The position numbers were made by a program, and so were the translations under genes. This document shows positions 19,439 through 27,111 of a stretch of 59,651 bases of DNA, piece after piece. Positions within the stretch are counted from its first letter, which is position 1; every line of letters begins with the position of its first letter. Source of the stretch: Acidobacteriota bacterium (GTDB taxonomy: Bacteria > Acidobacteriota > Blastocatellia > Pyrinomonadales > Pyrinomonadaceae); assembly GCA_025463125.1 (NCBI GenBank), contig JAOAPX010000137.1, positions 1-59,651 on the forward strand. The letters run 5' to 3'. The notes beneath the pieces are model-generated. The model saw nothing but the letters and a program-made list of their open reading frames with translations, was not told the origin of the DNA and did not search any database.

Positions 19439-19705
19439 TCAGCCTTTGGTTTTTTTGTTTTTGTCGGGAATTAAATCTCCGGTAAAAATCTCAACCACGT
19501 TTTTCGCCGTCCCGACAAAAGGTATCGCGTCAATACCGGAATTAACGACGCCTTTAACCACGCCCTTTCTTTTAATGCTTTGCCCGATTAAACCAATTGC
19601 CACAACCGTTCCGACATACGGAACGGCTTTTGCCACGCGCTTAGCGATATGCCAACCGCCCGTTTGAATCAATTTACGCTTTAATGTAGTGTTTTTCTCC
19701 GTCAT
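19439..19705 (-). CDS. Small basic protein with hydrophobic segments, unknown
   Basis: The 88-residue protein is rich in Lys and Arg at both ends. Two hydrophobic stretches, AVPYVGTVVAIGLIGQSI (about 28-45) and a Gly/Val/Ile-rich second one near 50-75 (VNSGIDAIPFVGTAKNVVEI), suggest membrane association. The internal similarity of VPYVGT and IPFVGT hints at two short repeats. The frame is open with a plausible ATG at 19705, and the next gene follows by 8 bases. No family is recognised. Confidence 0.65.
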   Translation of the reverse strand: MTEKNTTLKRKLIQTGGWHIAKRVAKAVPYVGTVVAIGLIGQSIKRKGVVKGVVNSGIDAIPFVGTAKNVVEIFTGDLIPDKNKKTKG

Positions 19706-19798
19706 TTCGTTCAGTTTATACTTGCTTTAATCTGATGACAACAGCATACTTTTGTTTGCACGAACAAATCCGACAAAAGTTTCAATTTTCAAATAATT

Positions 19799-20779
19799 AT
19801 GTCGCTAAAGGTAACGAATCTTTCAAAAAGATATGATGATAATTGGGTTTTGCGCAACGTTTCTTTCGAGGTTGAGAAATGCGAAGTTTTCGGAATCTTC
19901 GGCGCGACCGGCGCCGGCAAATCAACGTTAATAAGGCTTATTTCCGGCTCGGAACAACCCGACGGCGGCGGCGGAACGATTCATTACAATTCAAGCGACG
20001 TGACGACTTTATCCTGCCCGGACCGGAATTTTTATTTTCCGCGCCTGACCAATGACACGTTTTGGGAAAATCTCTTTAATACGAAAAATAAATCGCAGTT
20101 AGCCGACGGCGAAGGACAGGTTTTAGCGCTCGAAGAAGCTTTGCAGAATGCCGAAAGCGTTTTGCTGCTCGACGATTCTTTTTGTTATATGGACAGGCTT
20201 CTGCGCCTGGAAAATTACGATAAACTGCACCGGACGGTCGACGAAAAAAAATTGATTGTCGTGATTGCGAGCAATGATTTCAACGAAGTTATGCGTCTTT
20301 GCGAGCGAATCGCCGTTTTGCACGAAGGCGAGATAAAGCAAATCGGCACGCCGCGCGAAATATACGAATCGCCGAATTCAATCGCCGTCGCGCGAATCAC
20401 CGGCAGAAACAATCTGATCGAAGCCGAGCGCCTTTCGTCGAGCGAAGCGGAGCTTCCGGAATTTCAAACACTGACCGGCAACCACAAACTTTTCACGAGA
20501 CGAGTGGGGAAAACCTGTTCGGAAAATCTCAATCAAAACGTCACCCTGGCTATTCGCCCCGAACATATATCGATTTCTTTCGGCGCTTCTTTTCCCGAAG
20601 ACAACTTGCTGAAAGCCGAAATTATCGATATTAAATTCCACGGCGCGACCACTTTAATCCGGCTTAATTCAAACGGTTTGATTTTGGAAGCGCTGGTTTT
20701 AAGATTGGTCGGGTTAAACGTCGGCGATGAATGCATGGTCGGGCTTCCGCCGGATAGAATTTTAGTTTTGCAGAATTAA
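19799..20779 (+). CDS. Degenerate ABC-type ATPase with TOBE-like C-terminus
   Basis: The 326-residue protein resembles MalK/PotA-type importer ATPases: an ABC core (1-230) and a C-terminal TOBE-like part (about 260-326, with VTLAIRPEHISISF). Walker A is intact (GATGAGKST, 35-43). Other motifs are altered: no clear Q-loop Gln; the signature is LADGEGQ (101-107) instead of LSGGQ; Walker B reads VLLLDD (121-126), so Asp replaces the catalytic Glu; the H-loop is ASND (157-160), so Asn replaces His. The segment between Q-loop and signature is only about 20 residues instead of about 50, so the helical subdomain that contacts a permease is cut down. No permease or binding protein gene is near. It may bind ATP but cleave it poorly; a regulatory role is possible. 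Confidence 0.8.
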   Translation: MSLKVTNLSKRYDDNWVLRNVSFEVEKCEVFGIFGATGAGKSTLIRLISGSEQPDGGGGTIHYNSSDVTTLSCPDRNFYFPRLTNDTFWENLFNTKNKSQLADGEGQVLALEEALQNAESVLLLDDSFCYMDRLLRLENYDKLHRTVDEKKLIVVIASNDFNEVMRLCERIAVLHEGEIKQIGTPREIYESPNSIAVARITGRNNLIEAERLSSSEAELPEFQTLTGNHKLFTRRVGKTCSENLNQNVTLAIRPEHISISFGASFPEDNLLKAEIIDIKFHGATTLIRLNSNGLILEALVLRLVGLNVGDECMVGLPPDRILVLQN

Positions 20780-20809
20780 AAAAAGGCAGATTAAACATCT
20801 GCCTTTTTT
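20778..20809. terminator. Bidirectional terminator
   Basis: The arms AGGCAGAT (20784-20791) and ATCTGCCT (20797-20804) enclose a 5-base loop, with A-runs and T-runs outside. It separates the convergent ABC ATPase and OmpA genes. Confidence 0.9.
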
Positions 20810-20828
20810 CCTTTAAGTCGAACGAATT

Positions 20829-22406
20829 TTAATTGTAATTCGGCACTAAAATCAACTGCAAGCGGCGATTTTTCGCGCGATTGGCGTTCGTCGTGTTCGA
20901 AGCGACCGGCAAGCTCGCGCCGAAGCCTTTCGCTTCAAAACGGTCCTGCGCGATACCGAGCGAAGCCATTTTATCGACAATTGCCTGCGCGCGTTCCTGC
21001 GTTAAGGTTTGCAGAACGTCGGGCGTTCCGCGGTTATCCGTGTGCGCTTCGACAATGATTTTATAATCCGTATTGCTCGACAAAACTTCGCCGAGCCCGC
21101 TCAATTTCAAATCGCTCGCCGGAGCCAAACTGCTTAGACGGATTCCCGACCAGAGATTTTCCGGTAAAGTCAAAATAATTCCGCGCTCGTTTCTCGCGAC
21201 CGTTCCGAAGCGTTTCAAAGTCTGCATCAAAAACGGCTCGTTAGCCTGCAATTGAGCGATGCGGTCTTGCTGCGCCTGAGCTTGAGTCTGCGCTTGTTCG
21301 GCTGCCTGGCGCTCGCTTTCGATCTGATTGACACGGTTTTTGTAAGAATCGACCTCGACTTTTGTTTTGCCGAGTTCTTCGCGCAATTTTCCGAGTTCTT
21401 CGCGCAGCTCTCTTACCTGATTCGAATAGTTCAAAGCGTCGCGCTCGGCGAGTTCCCGGTTGCGGGTTTCTCTTGCGAGCTCGGATTTCAAATCGTCAAT
21501 CTGCGACTGAGCGTCAAGGAATTTTTCTTCCGCCAGCCTGACTTCCGCATCCTGCCGCGTTCGTTCGTTGCGTTTTTCGCGGGCTTCTTTACGCACCGCA
21601 GCCGTCATCTCGGCTTTTACAGCCGCGCTGATCGCCTGCCTTGCCGTAATATCAATCTGCTCTTCGGGTCGCCCGGCTTTCCATGCCGTTTCTGCGCTGT
21701 TTAAAAGCGTTGTCGCCTGCGTATATTCATCAACCGCATCGCGACCCGCCCCGGCGAATTGAGCGAGCGCGACGGCTTGTTTCGCCTGAAGAATGGTCGA
21801 AGGAGTTTTCGAATAATCTATTTCCGCAATTTCCGGCGTTCTGGCATCGCGGAAAAAATCGGACGAATTGCCGAAATACTGCACGGCTCTGGTCGTCGCG
21901 ATTGTTCTGCCCGACTGAGAATACGGCGTTAAGTTTTCCAGCATAATCGCCTGCGACGGCTGGCGAACGAGAAAATGCGGCTCAGCCGTAACAATCAAAG
22001 CGAAGGTTTGCAGCGGAGTGGTCACGGAAATTCTCGAATCGAATTCAAAAAAACCGCGCCGCTTGATTTCACCGAGATTGTCGATTTGCCCGTCGGGCGA
22101 AACCGCCCATAAAACATACGTGGCGTAACCGGCTCCGAGCTCGAACGGACGCGGCATCTTTGAAACCGTTAATTCGATTTCCGTTCCGTTCCGGCTCGTT
22201 CGCTTGATTTTCGCTTCGCCCTTCATTCTCGGAAAACGCGTTGTTCCGCGAAACTGGGTTTGAACGACTTCATCGAGCGGATAGGTAATCGCGGTAGTCT
22301 GCCGCGCAACGTCAACCTGCGCGTTTGCGGCGATTGCGGTCGTAAAAATTAATGTGAAAATGAACAGAAATAGATTAATGGATTTGATAACTTTGGAATT
22401 TTGCAT
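20829..22406 (-). CDS. OmpA-family outer membrane/peptidoglycan-binding protein
   Basis: The 525-residue protein has a signal peptide (LFLFIFTLIFTTAIAANA) and an N-terminal beta-rich region (about 40-180) with an immunoglobulin-like look. A DUF4398-like helical segment (about 210-270) and a coiled coil (about 270-380) rich in Glu, Arg and Gln follow. The C-terminal OmpA-like domain (about 405-525) contains IIVEAHTDNRGTPDVLQTLT and ERAQAIVDKMASLGIAQDRF, ending with NRRLQLILVP; it should bind peptidoglycan in the periplasm. The start is an ATG at 22406 preceded by GAAGGAGTAATAA, a good binding site. It probably tethers the envelope. Confidence 0.88.
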   Translation of the reverse strand: MQNSKVIKSINLFLFIFTLIFTTAIAANAQVDVARQTTAITYPLDEVVQTQFRGTTRFPRMKGEAKIKRTSRNGTEIELTVSKMPRPFELGAGYATYVLWAVSPDGQIDNLGEIKRRGFFEFDSRISVTTPLQTFALIVTAEPHFLVRQPSQAIMLENLTPYSQSGRTIATTRAVQYFGNSSDFFRDARTPEIAEIDYSKTPSTILQAKQAVALAQFAGAGRDAVDEYTQATTLLNSAETAWKAGRPEEQIDITARQAISAAVKAEMTAAVRKEAREKRNERTRQDAEVRLAEEKFLDAQSQIDDLKSELARETRNRELAERDALNYSNQVRELREELGKLREELGKTKVEVDSYKNRVNQIESERQAAEQAQTQAQAQQDRIAQLQANEPFLMQTLKRFGTVARNERGIILTLPENLWSGIRLSSLAPASDLKLSGLGEVLSSNTDYKIIVEAHTDNRGTPDVLQTLTQERAQAIVDKMASLGIAQDRFEAKGFGASLPVASNTTNANRAKNRRLQLILVPNYN

Positions 22407-22575
22407 TTATTACTCCTTCGGAATGGCGCTTTAAAGAAGATGCCACAAAGTATTTTCACGTTGCAAACTGCGGGTTTATTTTGCCGTCTTTTCTGGTTTT
22501 TAATAATAATCCGTCAACTTAAATTTGGAATTTCCCTATCGTACAATTAAAGTATATCTTTATTTTCACATCGCA

Positions 22576-24381
22576 ATGAACGATTTTAAGCGACTTCTCA
22601 AATATCTGCGCCCGCACTGGCTGACTTTTTTGCTGGCGACAATCGCAATGGTTTTCGTCGCTGTCTTTGAAACCGCCATCGGCGCGCTGCTCGTTCCGAT
22701 TTTCGAGCAATTTATGCCGAATGCGGCGAAAAATTCGGAAACCATCTTTGATCTGCAAAAATATATTCCGAAAGACGATTGGTATCGTTCGTGGATGATG
22801 ATTTCGGTTTTGCTTTTTTCCTTTACGGTTCTCAAAGGAATTGCCGAATATTTTTCTTCGTATTTAATGGCGAAAATCGGACAAACTTCCGTTTTGCATC
22901 TGCGACAAGAACTTTACGACCATTTATTAAACCAATCAACAAATTTTTACGAAAAAAACCGGACTAACTATCTCGTTTCCCGTCTTGTAAACAGTTGTTC
23001 GGCAATCGAGCTCGCCGTTTCGGCAAATTTGCGCGACGTTCTGCGCGAAAGTTTTATGCTCGTTTTTTTTCTCGGCGCGGCGTTTTATTTTAACTGGCGC
23101 TTGATGCTCGGCGCGCTGATTATCGCGCCCGTGATCGGAATTTTAACCTCAAGATTCAGCAAAGCCCTGAGAAAGTTAGCCGAAGAATCTTACGAAGGCA
23201 ACAAGCTTTTAACCGATACGGCGCAGGAAACGCTTTCGAATCAAACAATCGTCAAGGCTTACACAGCCGAAAAACGCGAAAAATCGCGGTTCGCAAAAGT
23301 GGCAAACGTCATCGCGCGCGCAAACCTGCGTTCGGGCAGAATCGCCGCGACTTCGCCGCCGACAATCGAAATTATCGGAACGGTCGCGATCGTCGTGCTG
23401 TTTTATTTCGGTTTGCGCGAGATAAATACGAATTCGATGGACGCGGCGCAGTTTTTTACATTCCTGTTTTTCCTTTTGCGAAGCTACGACCCGATGCGCA
23501 AAATTTCGCGCCAGCACAACGAACTGACCAAAGCGTTTGCCGCCGCGCGCGACGTTTGGGATGTTTTGGACAAAGACGAAGTTTTGCCGGAAAAAGCGAA
23601 CGCCGCCGAGCTTAACGCGCTGAGCGATAAAATCAGGCTTGAAAACGTTTCGTTCAGCTATCAAAACTCCGATAAAAAAATTCTCGATTCCGTCAGTCTG
23701 GAAATTCCCAGAGGCTCGGTTGTCGCTCTGGTCGGCGAAAGCGGCGGCGGCAAATCCAGCCTGATAAAACTCGTCCAGAGACTTTACGACCCGACCGGAG
23801 GCGCTATTTTCTGGGACGATACGGATTTGCGCGACGCGCGAATTCGCAGCCTGAAAAAACAAATCGCGCTCGTCACACAGGAAACCGTTCTTTTTAACGA
23901 AACGATTCGCTACAATATTTCTTACGGGAAACCGGATGCGACAGAAGAAGAAATACGCGAAGCGGCGCGTATCGCTTACGCTCAGGATTTTATCGAAGAG
24001 CTGCAGCAAGGCTACGAAACGCTGGTCGGCGAGCGCGGCATTTTTCTTTCCGGCGGTCAGCGGCAGCGCATTGCGATCGCCCGCGCGGTTTTGATCAACG
24101 CGCCGGTATTGATTCTCGATGAAGCGACTTCGGCGCTCGACGCCGAAAGCGAGCGGCTCGTGCAAAAAGCTCTGGCTAATTTAATGCGCGACAAGACTTC
24201 GATCGTTATCGCGCACAGGCTTTCGACGATCAGAAAAGCTGACAAGATTGTAGTAATGGAAAAGGGTAAAATTATCCAAACCGGAACTCACGTCGAACTT
24301 TTGGAAAAAGGCGGCATTTACCGTAGGCTTTATGAACTGCAATTTGCAGAGGAAGAATTTTTAGAGAAAAATAAATTATGA
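22576..24381 (+). CDS. ABC transporter, fused membrane and ATPase domains (MsbA-like)
   Basis: This is a half-transporter exporter that works as a dimer in the inner membrane; MsbA members flip lipid A-type lipids, others export drugs or peptides. From ATG 22576 it has 601 residues. Six membrane helices lie in about 1-310. The ATPase domain has Walker A GESGGGKSS, Q-loop VTQETVLFN, signature LSGGQRQRIAIARA, Walker B VLILDEATSALD and H-loop IAHRLST, all intact. Seventeen extra codons upstream (TTG at 22525) look non-coding. The stop overlaps the yicC start by four bases, so the two are co-translated. The substrate is not shown by sequence. Confidence 0.92.
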   Translation: MNDFKRLLKYLRPHWLTFLLATIAMVFVAVFETAIGALLVPIFEQFMPNAAKNSETIFDLQKYIPKDDWYRSWMMISVLLFSFTVLKGIAEYFSSYLMAKIGQTSVLHLRQELYDHLLNQSTNFYEKNRTNYLVSRLVNSCSAIELAVSANLRDVLRESFMLVFFLGAAFYFNWRLMLGALIIAPVIGILTSRFSKALRKLAEESYEGNKLLTDTAQETLSNQTIVKAYTAEKREKSRFAKVANVIARANLRSGRIAATSPPTIEIIGTVAIVVLFYFGLREINTNSMDAAQFFTFLFFLLRSYDPMRKISRQHNELTKAFAAARDVWDVLDKDEVLPEKANAAELNALSDKIRLENVSFSYQNSDKKILDSVSLEIPRGSVVALVGESGGGKSSLIKLVQRLYDPTGGAIFWDDTDLRDARIRSLKKQIALVTQETVLFNETIRYNISYGKPDATEEEIREAARIAYAQDFIEELQQGYETLVGERGIFLSGGQRQRIAIARAVLINAPVLILDEATSALDAESERLVQKALANLMRDKTSIVIAHRLSTIRKADKIVVMEKGKIIQTGTHVELLEKGGIYRRLYELQFAEEEFLEKNKL

Positions 24382-25256
24382 AATCAATGACCGGTTTCGG
24401 ACGCGGCGCTGTCACGGAAGAAAACTTCGCCGTCACCGTTGAATTAAAAACTGTGAACAATCGTTTTCTGGATATTAATCTGCGGCTTTCGGGCGAGCTG
24501 CAGCCGCTCGAATCAATCATCAAGCGACAAATCACCAATAAGCTCGCGCGCGGGCGCGTCGAATTAAATCTTGGTTACGAGCGCACAAACGAAATCAACT
24601 ACGAGCTTAATCGCCCGATGATTACGGGCTATCTGGCGGCGATGAAAAAAATGCAGGAGGAATTTTCTCTTGCGGGCGAGCCTGATTTAAACGTTATCGC
24701 GCGTCTGCCGAACGTGCTTTTGCCGAAAAAAGACGATTTAAGCGAAGATTTCATCGCGGGCATTGAAAAAGCCGTTAATTCAGCGCTCGAAGATTTGGAA
24801 AGAATGCGCGAAATCGAGGGCGAAATATTAAAAAGCGAGCTTGTTTTCCGTTTAACCGAAATCGAAAACCGCCTTCCGGCAATTCAGACGGAATCAGGAG
24901 CCGTTTCCGAAGAATATCGCCAGCGCCTGACAAAAAGAATCAATGAATTTTTAGCCAAATCCGAATCGCAGATCGAAATCGACCAGGCGAGATTGGCGCA
25001 GGAAATCGCGTATCTTTCCGACCGAAGCGATATTTCCGAAGAAATCCAGAGATTGAAAAGTCATATCGAGCAATTTTATTCGATAATGGACGACGAAAAA
25101 GACGTCGGTAAACGACTGGATTTTCTGACGCAGGAATTAAACCGCGAGGCGAACACGATCGCATCGAAAACAAACAATCTAATCGTAAAAGAAAACGCTC
25201 TGGCAATAAAATCCGAGATCGAAAAGATCCGCGAGCAGATACAAAACGTAGAATAA
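24378..25256 (+). CDS. YicC-family endoribonuclease
   Basis: The 292-residue protein starts with the family motif MKSMTGFGRG and contains VELKTVNNRFLDINLRLSGE and then QPLESIIKRQITNKLARGRV. The C-terminal DUF1732 domain carries DEKDVGKRLDFLTQELNREA followed by NTIASKTNN, the best conserved part. YicC members are RNases reported to take part in small-RNA or mRNA turnover. The ATG overlaps the stop of the exporter gene (ATGA). The gmk and rpoZ genes follow; yicC-gmk-rpoZ is a widely conserved neighbourhood. Confidence 0.93.
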   Translation: MKSMTGFGRGAVTEENFAVTVELKTVNNRFLDINLRLSGELQPLESIIKRQITNKLARGRVELNLGYERTNEINYELNRPMITGYLAAMKKMQEEFSLAGEPDLNVIARLPNVLLPKKDDLSEDFIAGIEKAVNSALEDLERMREIEGEILKSELVFRLTEIENRLPAIQTESGAVSEEYRQRLTKRINEFLAKSESQIEIDQARLAQEIAYLSDRSDISEEIQRLKSHIEQFYSIMDDEKDVGKRLDFLTQELNREANTIASKTNNLIVKENALAIKSEIEKIREQIQNVE

Positions 25257-25346
25257 TGATGAATGAATAAAGGTGAATGGCGAATGTAAAGTTTTTTTGG
25301 TTTTCCCAATCATCATTATTCATTGACCGTTTATTCGATCCCAATT
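25257..25346. repeat. GAATGATGAA/TTCATTATT-like inverted repeat, possible empty element
   Basis: Between yicC and gmk there is AATGATGAATGAATAAAGG at the left and CAATCATCATTATTCATTG at the right, roughly inverted around a T-rich centre. The minus-strand translation gives IRHSPLFIHHYSTF, the same flavour as the YSLFVIHFSLF peptide read across the repeat beside the four-helix-bundle gene at 40.6-41.0 kb. It may be a scar or minimal copy of the same element. Similarity was judged by eye only. Confidence 0.4.
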
Positions 25347-25988
25347 ATGAAGGGTAATTTAATTATCATCAGCTCGCCGTCCGGCGGCGGCAAAGGCACT
25401 TTAATCAGGGCTGTTTTGAAAACGATTCCGAATATCGGTTATTCGGTTTCTTATACAACGCGGCAGATGCGCGAAGGCGAGGAAAACGGGCGCGATTATT
25501 TTTTTGTTTCGAGAGCCGAATTTTCCGGTTTGATCGAAAAAGAAGAATTTCTGGAATTCGCAGAGGTTCACGGCAATTTATACGGCACTTCGATTGTGCA
25601 GGTGCAAAAGGAAATCGAAAACGGAAACGACGTGATTTTGGAAATAGACGTGCAGGGCGCGGAAAGCATCCGGCGAAAAATGCCCGATGCCGTCAGTATC
25701 TTTATTCTGCCGCCGTCGTTTGAAGTCTTGCGCAATCGTCTAATCAATCGCGCAACGGAAAAACGAAAAGATTTATCGCTCCGGCTGCGGAATTCGATCA
25801 ACGAAGTTCGGCAGTATGAATATTTCGATTATGTCGTAATCAACGACGATGTCGAAAAAGCGACCGCCGATCTGCAAACCGTCATTTCAGCCGAAAGACT
25901 GAAACGTGATAGACAAACAGAAGCGATTCAAGGTATTCTAGGTAGTTTCGATATATCGAAAATTATTACTCTTGGAGAACAAACATAA
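25347..25988 (+). CDS. gmk: Guanylate kinase
   Basis: It phosphorylates GMP to GDP. From ATG 25347 the protein has 213 residues. The P-loop SSPSGGGKGTL is at residues 8-18. The GMP-binding part reads VSYTTRQMREGEENGRDYFF, then FLEFAEVHGNLYGTS, and ILEIDVQGAESIR; the lid Arg segment is NRATEKRKDLSLRLRNS. An upstream TTG at 25323 would add eight residues coming from repeat-like DNA, so the later ATG is chosen. It is followed 3 bases later by rpoZ, the common gmk-rpoZ arrangement linking nucleotide supply and transcription. Confidence 0.95.
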   Translation: MKGNLIIISSPSGGGKGTLIRAVLKTIPNIGYSVSYTTRQMREGEENGRDYFFVSRAEFSGLIEKEEFLEFAEVHGNLYGTSIVQVQKEIENGNDVILEIDVQGAESIRRKMPDAVSIFILPPSFEVLRNRLINRATEKRKDLSLRLRNSINEVRQYEYFDYVVINDDVEKATADLQTVISAERLKRDRQTEAIQGILGSFDISKIITLGEQT

Positions 25989-25991
25989 ATT

Positions 25992-26231
25992 ATGGTTGAA
26001 CAAGTCGAAAACAAAGAAGAAGCGCAAACCGAAGAAACGAGCACAGGCAAAGCGATTCCGGAAATTGACTCGAAATATCGAATGATTATCTTAGCGGCAC
26101 AGCGCAGCAAGCAACTGCAGCGCGGCGCGACTCCGCGCGTTGACGCCGATATGCGCAAACAAAAGCCGACGCGCGTCGCGATGAGAGAAATTCAAAAGAA
26201 AAAGATCGATTTTGATATTTTAGAAAGTTAA
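25992..26231 (+). CDS. rpoZ: RNA polymerase omega subunit
   Basis: Omega helps beta-prime fold and assemble in RNA polymerase. The 79-residue protein has an acidic N-terminal tail, then the conserved core SKYRMIILAAQRSKQLQRGA followed by PRV and VAMREIQKKKIDF. It is short but normal for omega. The start lies 3 bases after the gmk stop, behind CTTGGAGAA, a fair binding site. No coaBC gene follows, which differs from many genomes. Confidence 0.92.
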   Translation: MVEQVENKEEAQTEETSTGKAIPEIDSKYRMIILAAQRSKQLQRGATPRVDADMRKQKPTRVAMREIQKKKIDFDILES

Positions 26232-26277
26232 ATTGTCGTTTAATTTATAATTTCAAAAATTAAAAAAACGGTAATAT

Positions 26278-26742
26278 TTAAGGTTCGGAGTTTAACTTTT
26301 TTTCAATTCTGTTTTCATTCCATTCGAGAAATTTATTCGCGGCTTCGCGGGCTTCTATTTCAAACGGAATACTGAGATATGCCTGCCGCCGCGAATTTGC
26401 GTCCCATCTTTGCTGTTTCTTTAAATTTGTCCAGTAATCCCGCAGATACACGTATAAAAATTTAACAAATCCTCTGCTTTGATATTGAATAACGTGAGTA
26501 ATTTCGTGAACTACCAAATCTTCGGGTAGTTTTTTTTGCTTGTTCGCCGTTAGCGTGACGAGCTGCGGCATTATGAAAATGCGCTTGCCGAAAGTTATGC
26601 CGTTTGAGCCGGAAATCAACGTAAAAATTTCGGTTATTTTCCCGGCATAAAAATAAATAGCCGGAAGCCGGAAGTTTTCATCCTGCAGAAACTCACGAAA
26701 AAACCTTTCAATTTTTCGCTGCGAATTTTCGGAAAGTTTCAT
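26278..26742 (-). CDS. Small HExxH putative metalloprotease-like protein
   Basis: The 154-residue protein contains LVVHEITHVIQYQ, an HExxH zinc motif (H79, E80, H83), with a possible third ligand in PFEIEAREAA (E128 or E130). Short hydrophobic strands come before it. The pattern resembles DUF4157-like and other mini-gluzincin proteins that carry HE[LI]THVxQ. There is no signal peptide. Activity is not proven; such domains may be proteases or remnants. It lies alone on the minus strand after CsbD, separated by a hairpin. Confidence is good for the gene and moderate for the family. Confidence 0.7.
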   Translation of the reverse strand: MKLSENSQRKIERFFREFLQDENFRLPAIYFYAGKITEIFTLISGSNGITFGKRIFIMPQLVTLTANKQKKLPEDLVVHEITHVIQYQSRGFVKFLYVYLRDYWTNLKKQQRWDANSRRQAYLSIPFEIEAREAANKFLEWNENRIEKKLNSEP

Positions 26743-26756
26743 ACCTTTAAATACGA

Positions 26757-26782
26757 ATAAAGCCGCTGTAAACGGCTTTATT
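26757..26782 (-). terminator. Hairpin terminator after the CsbD gene
   Basis: The arms AATAAAGCCG and CGGCTTTATT (26757-26782) enclose a loop of about 6 bases. It lies 23 bases from the CsbD stop on the minus strand, with A/T at the stem base. Confidence 0.75.
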
Positions 26783-26805
26783 CACTAAAACTTTAAACAG
26801 CCCTT

Positions 26806-27039
26806 TTATCTGTTAACGTTATTGGCTGTATTTTTTATCGCATCCCCGACCGAATCGATCGTATCGGAAACGCCGCGTTTAAATTTGCCCCAGGTTTCCT
26901 GGGTTTCGCCGCCGGCATTTTGCAGATCGCCTTCAGCTTCCAGATCGCGGTCGCCGGTCGTTTCTCCTACTTTTTCCTTGACCGTTCCTTTGACTTGTTC
27001 CCATTTGCCTTCGGCTTCGTCCCTGTTAATTATTGACAT
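26806..27039 (-). CDS. CsbD family stress-response protein
   Basis: The 77-residue hydrophilic protein has the CsbD core NRDEAEGKWEQVKGTVKEKV and GDRDLEAEGDLQNAGGE. CsbD proteins are made in general stress; their molecular role is not known. A strong AAAGGAGAAATTT binding site precedes the ATG at 27039, which fits high expression. A terminator follows, so it is a single-gene unit. Confidence 0.92.
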   Translation of the reverse strand: MSIINRDEAEGKWEQVKGTVKEKVGETTGDRDLEAEGDLQNAGGETQETWGKFKRGVSDTIDSVGDAIKNTANNVNR

Positions 27040-27111
27040 AAATTTCTCCTTTATTTAATTGATTTGTACGCTTTTCAGACAAAACGCACAGTTAAACTAA
27101 ATAAAAGCAAT

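Noticed and set aside
19799..20779. ABC ATPase gene as a frameshifted pseudogene
   Set aside because: One continuous frame with Walker A, Walker B-like and TOBE-like parts in order; the shortening is in-frame.
23209..24165. 318-codon minus-strand frame opposite the MsbA-like gene
   Set aside because: The plus frame has all ABC motifs; the minus frame has no domain look or start signal.
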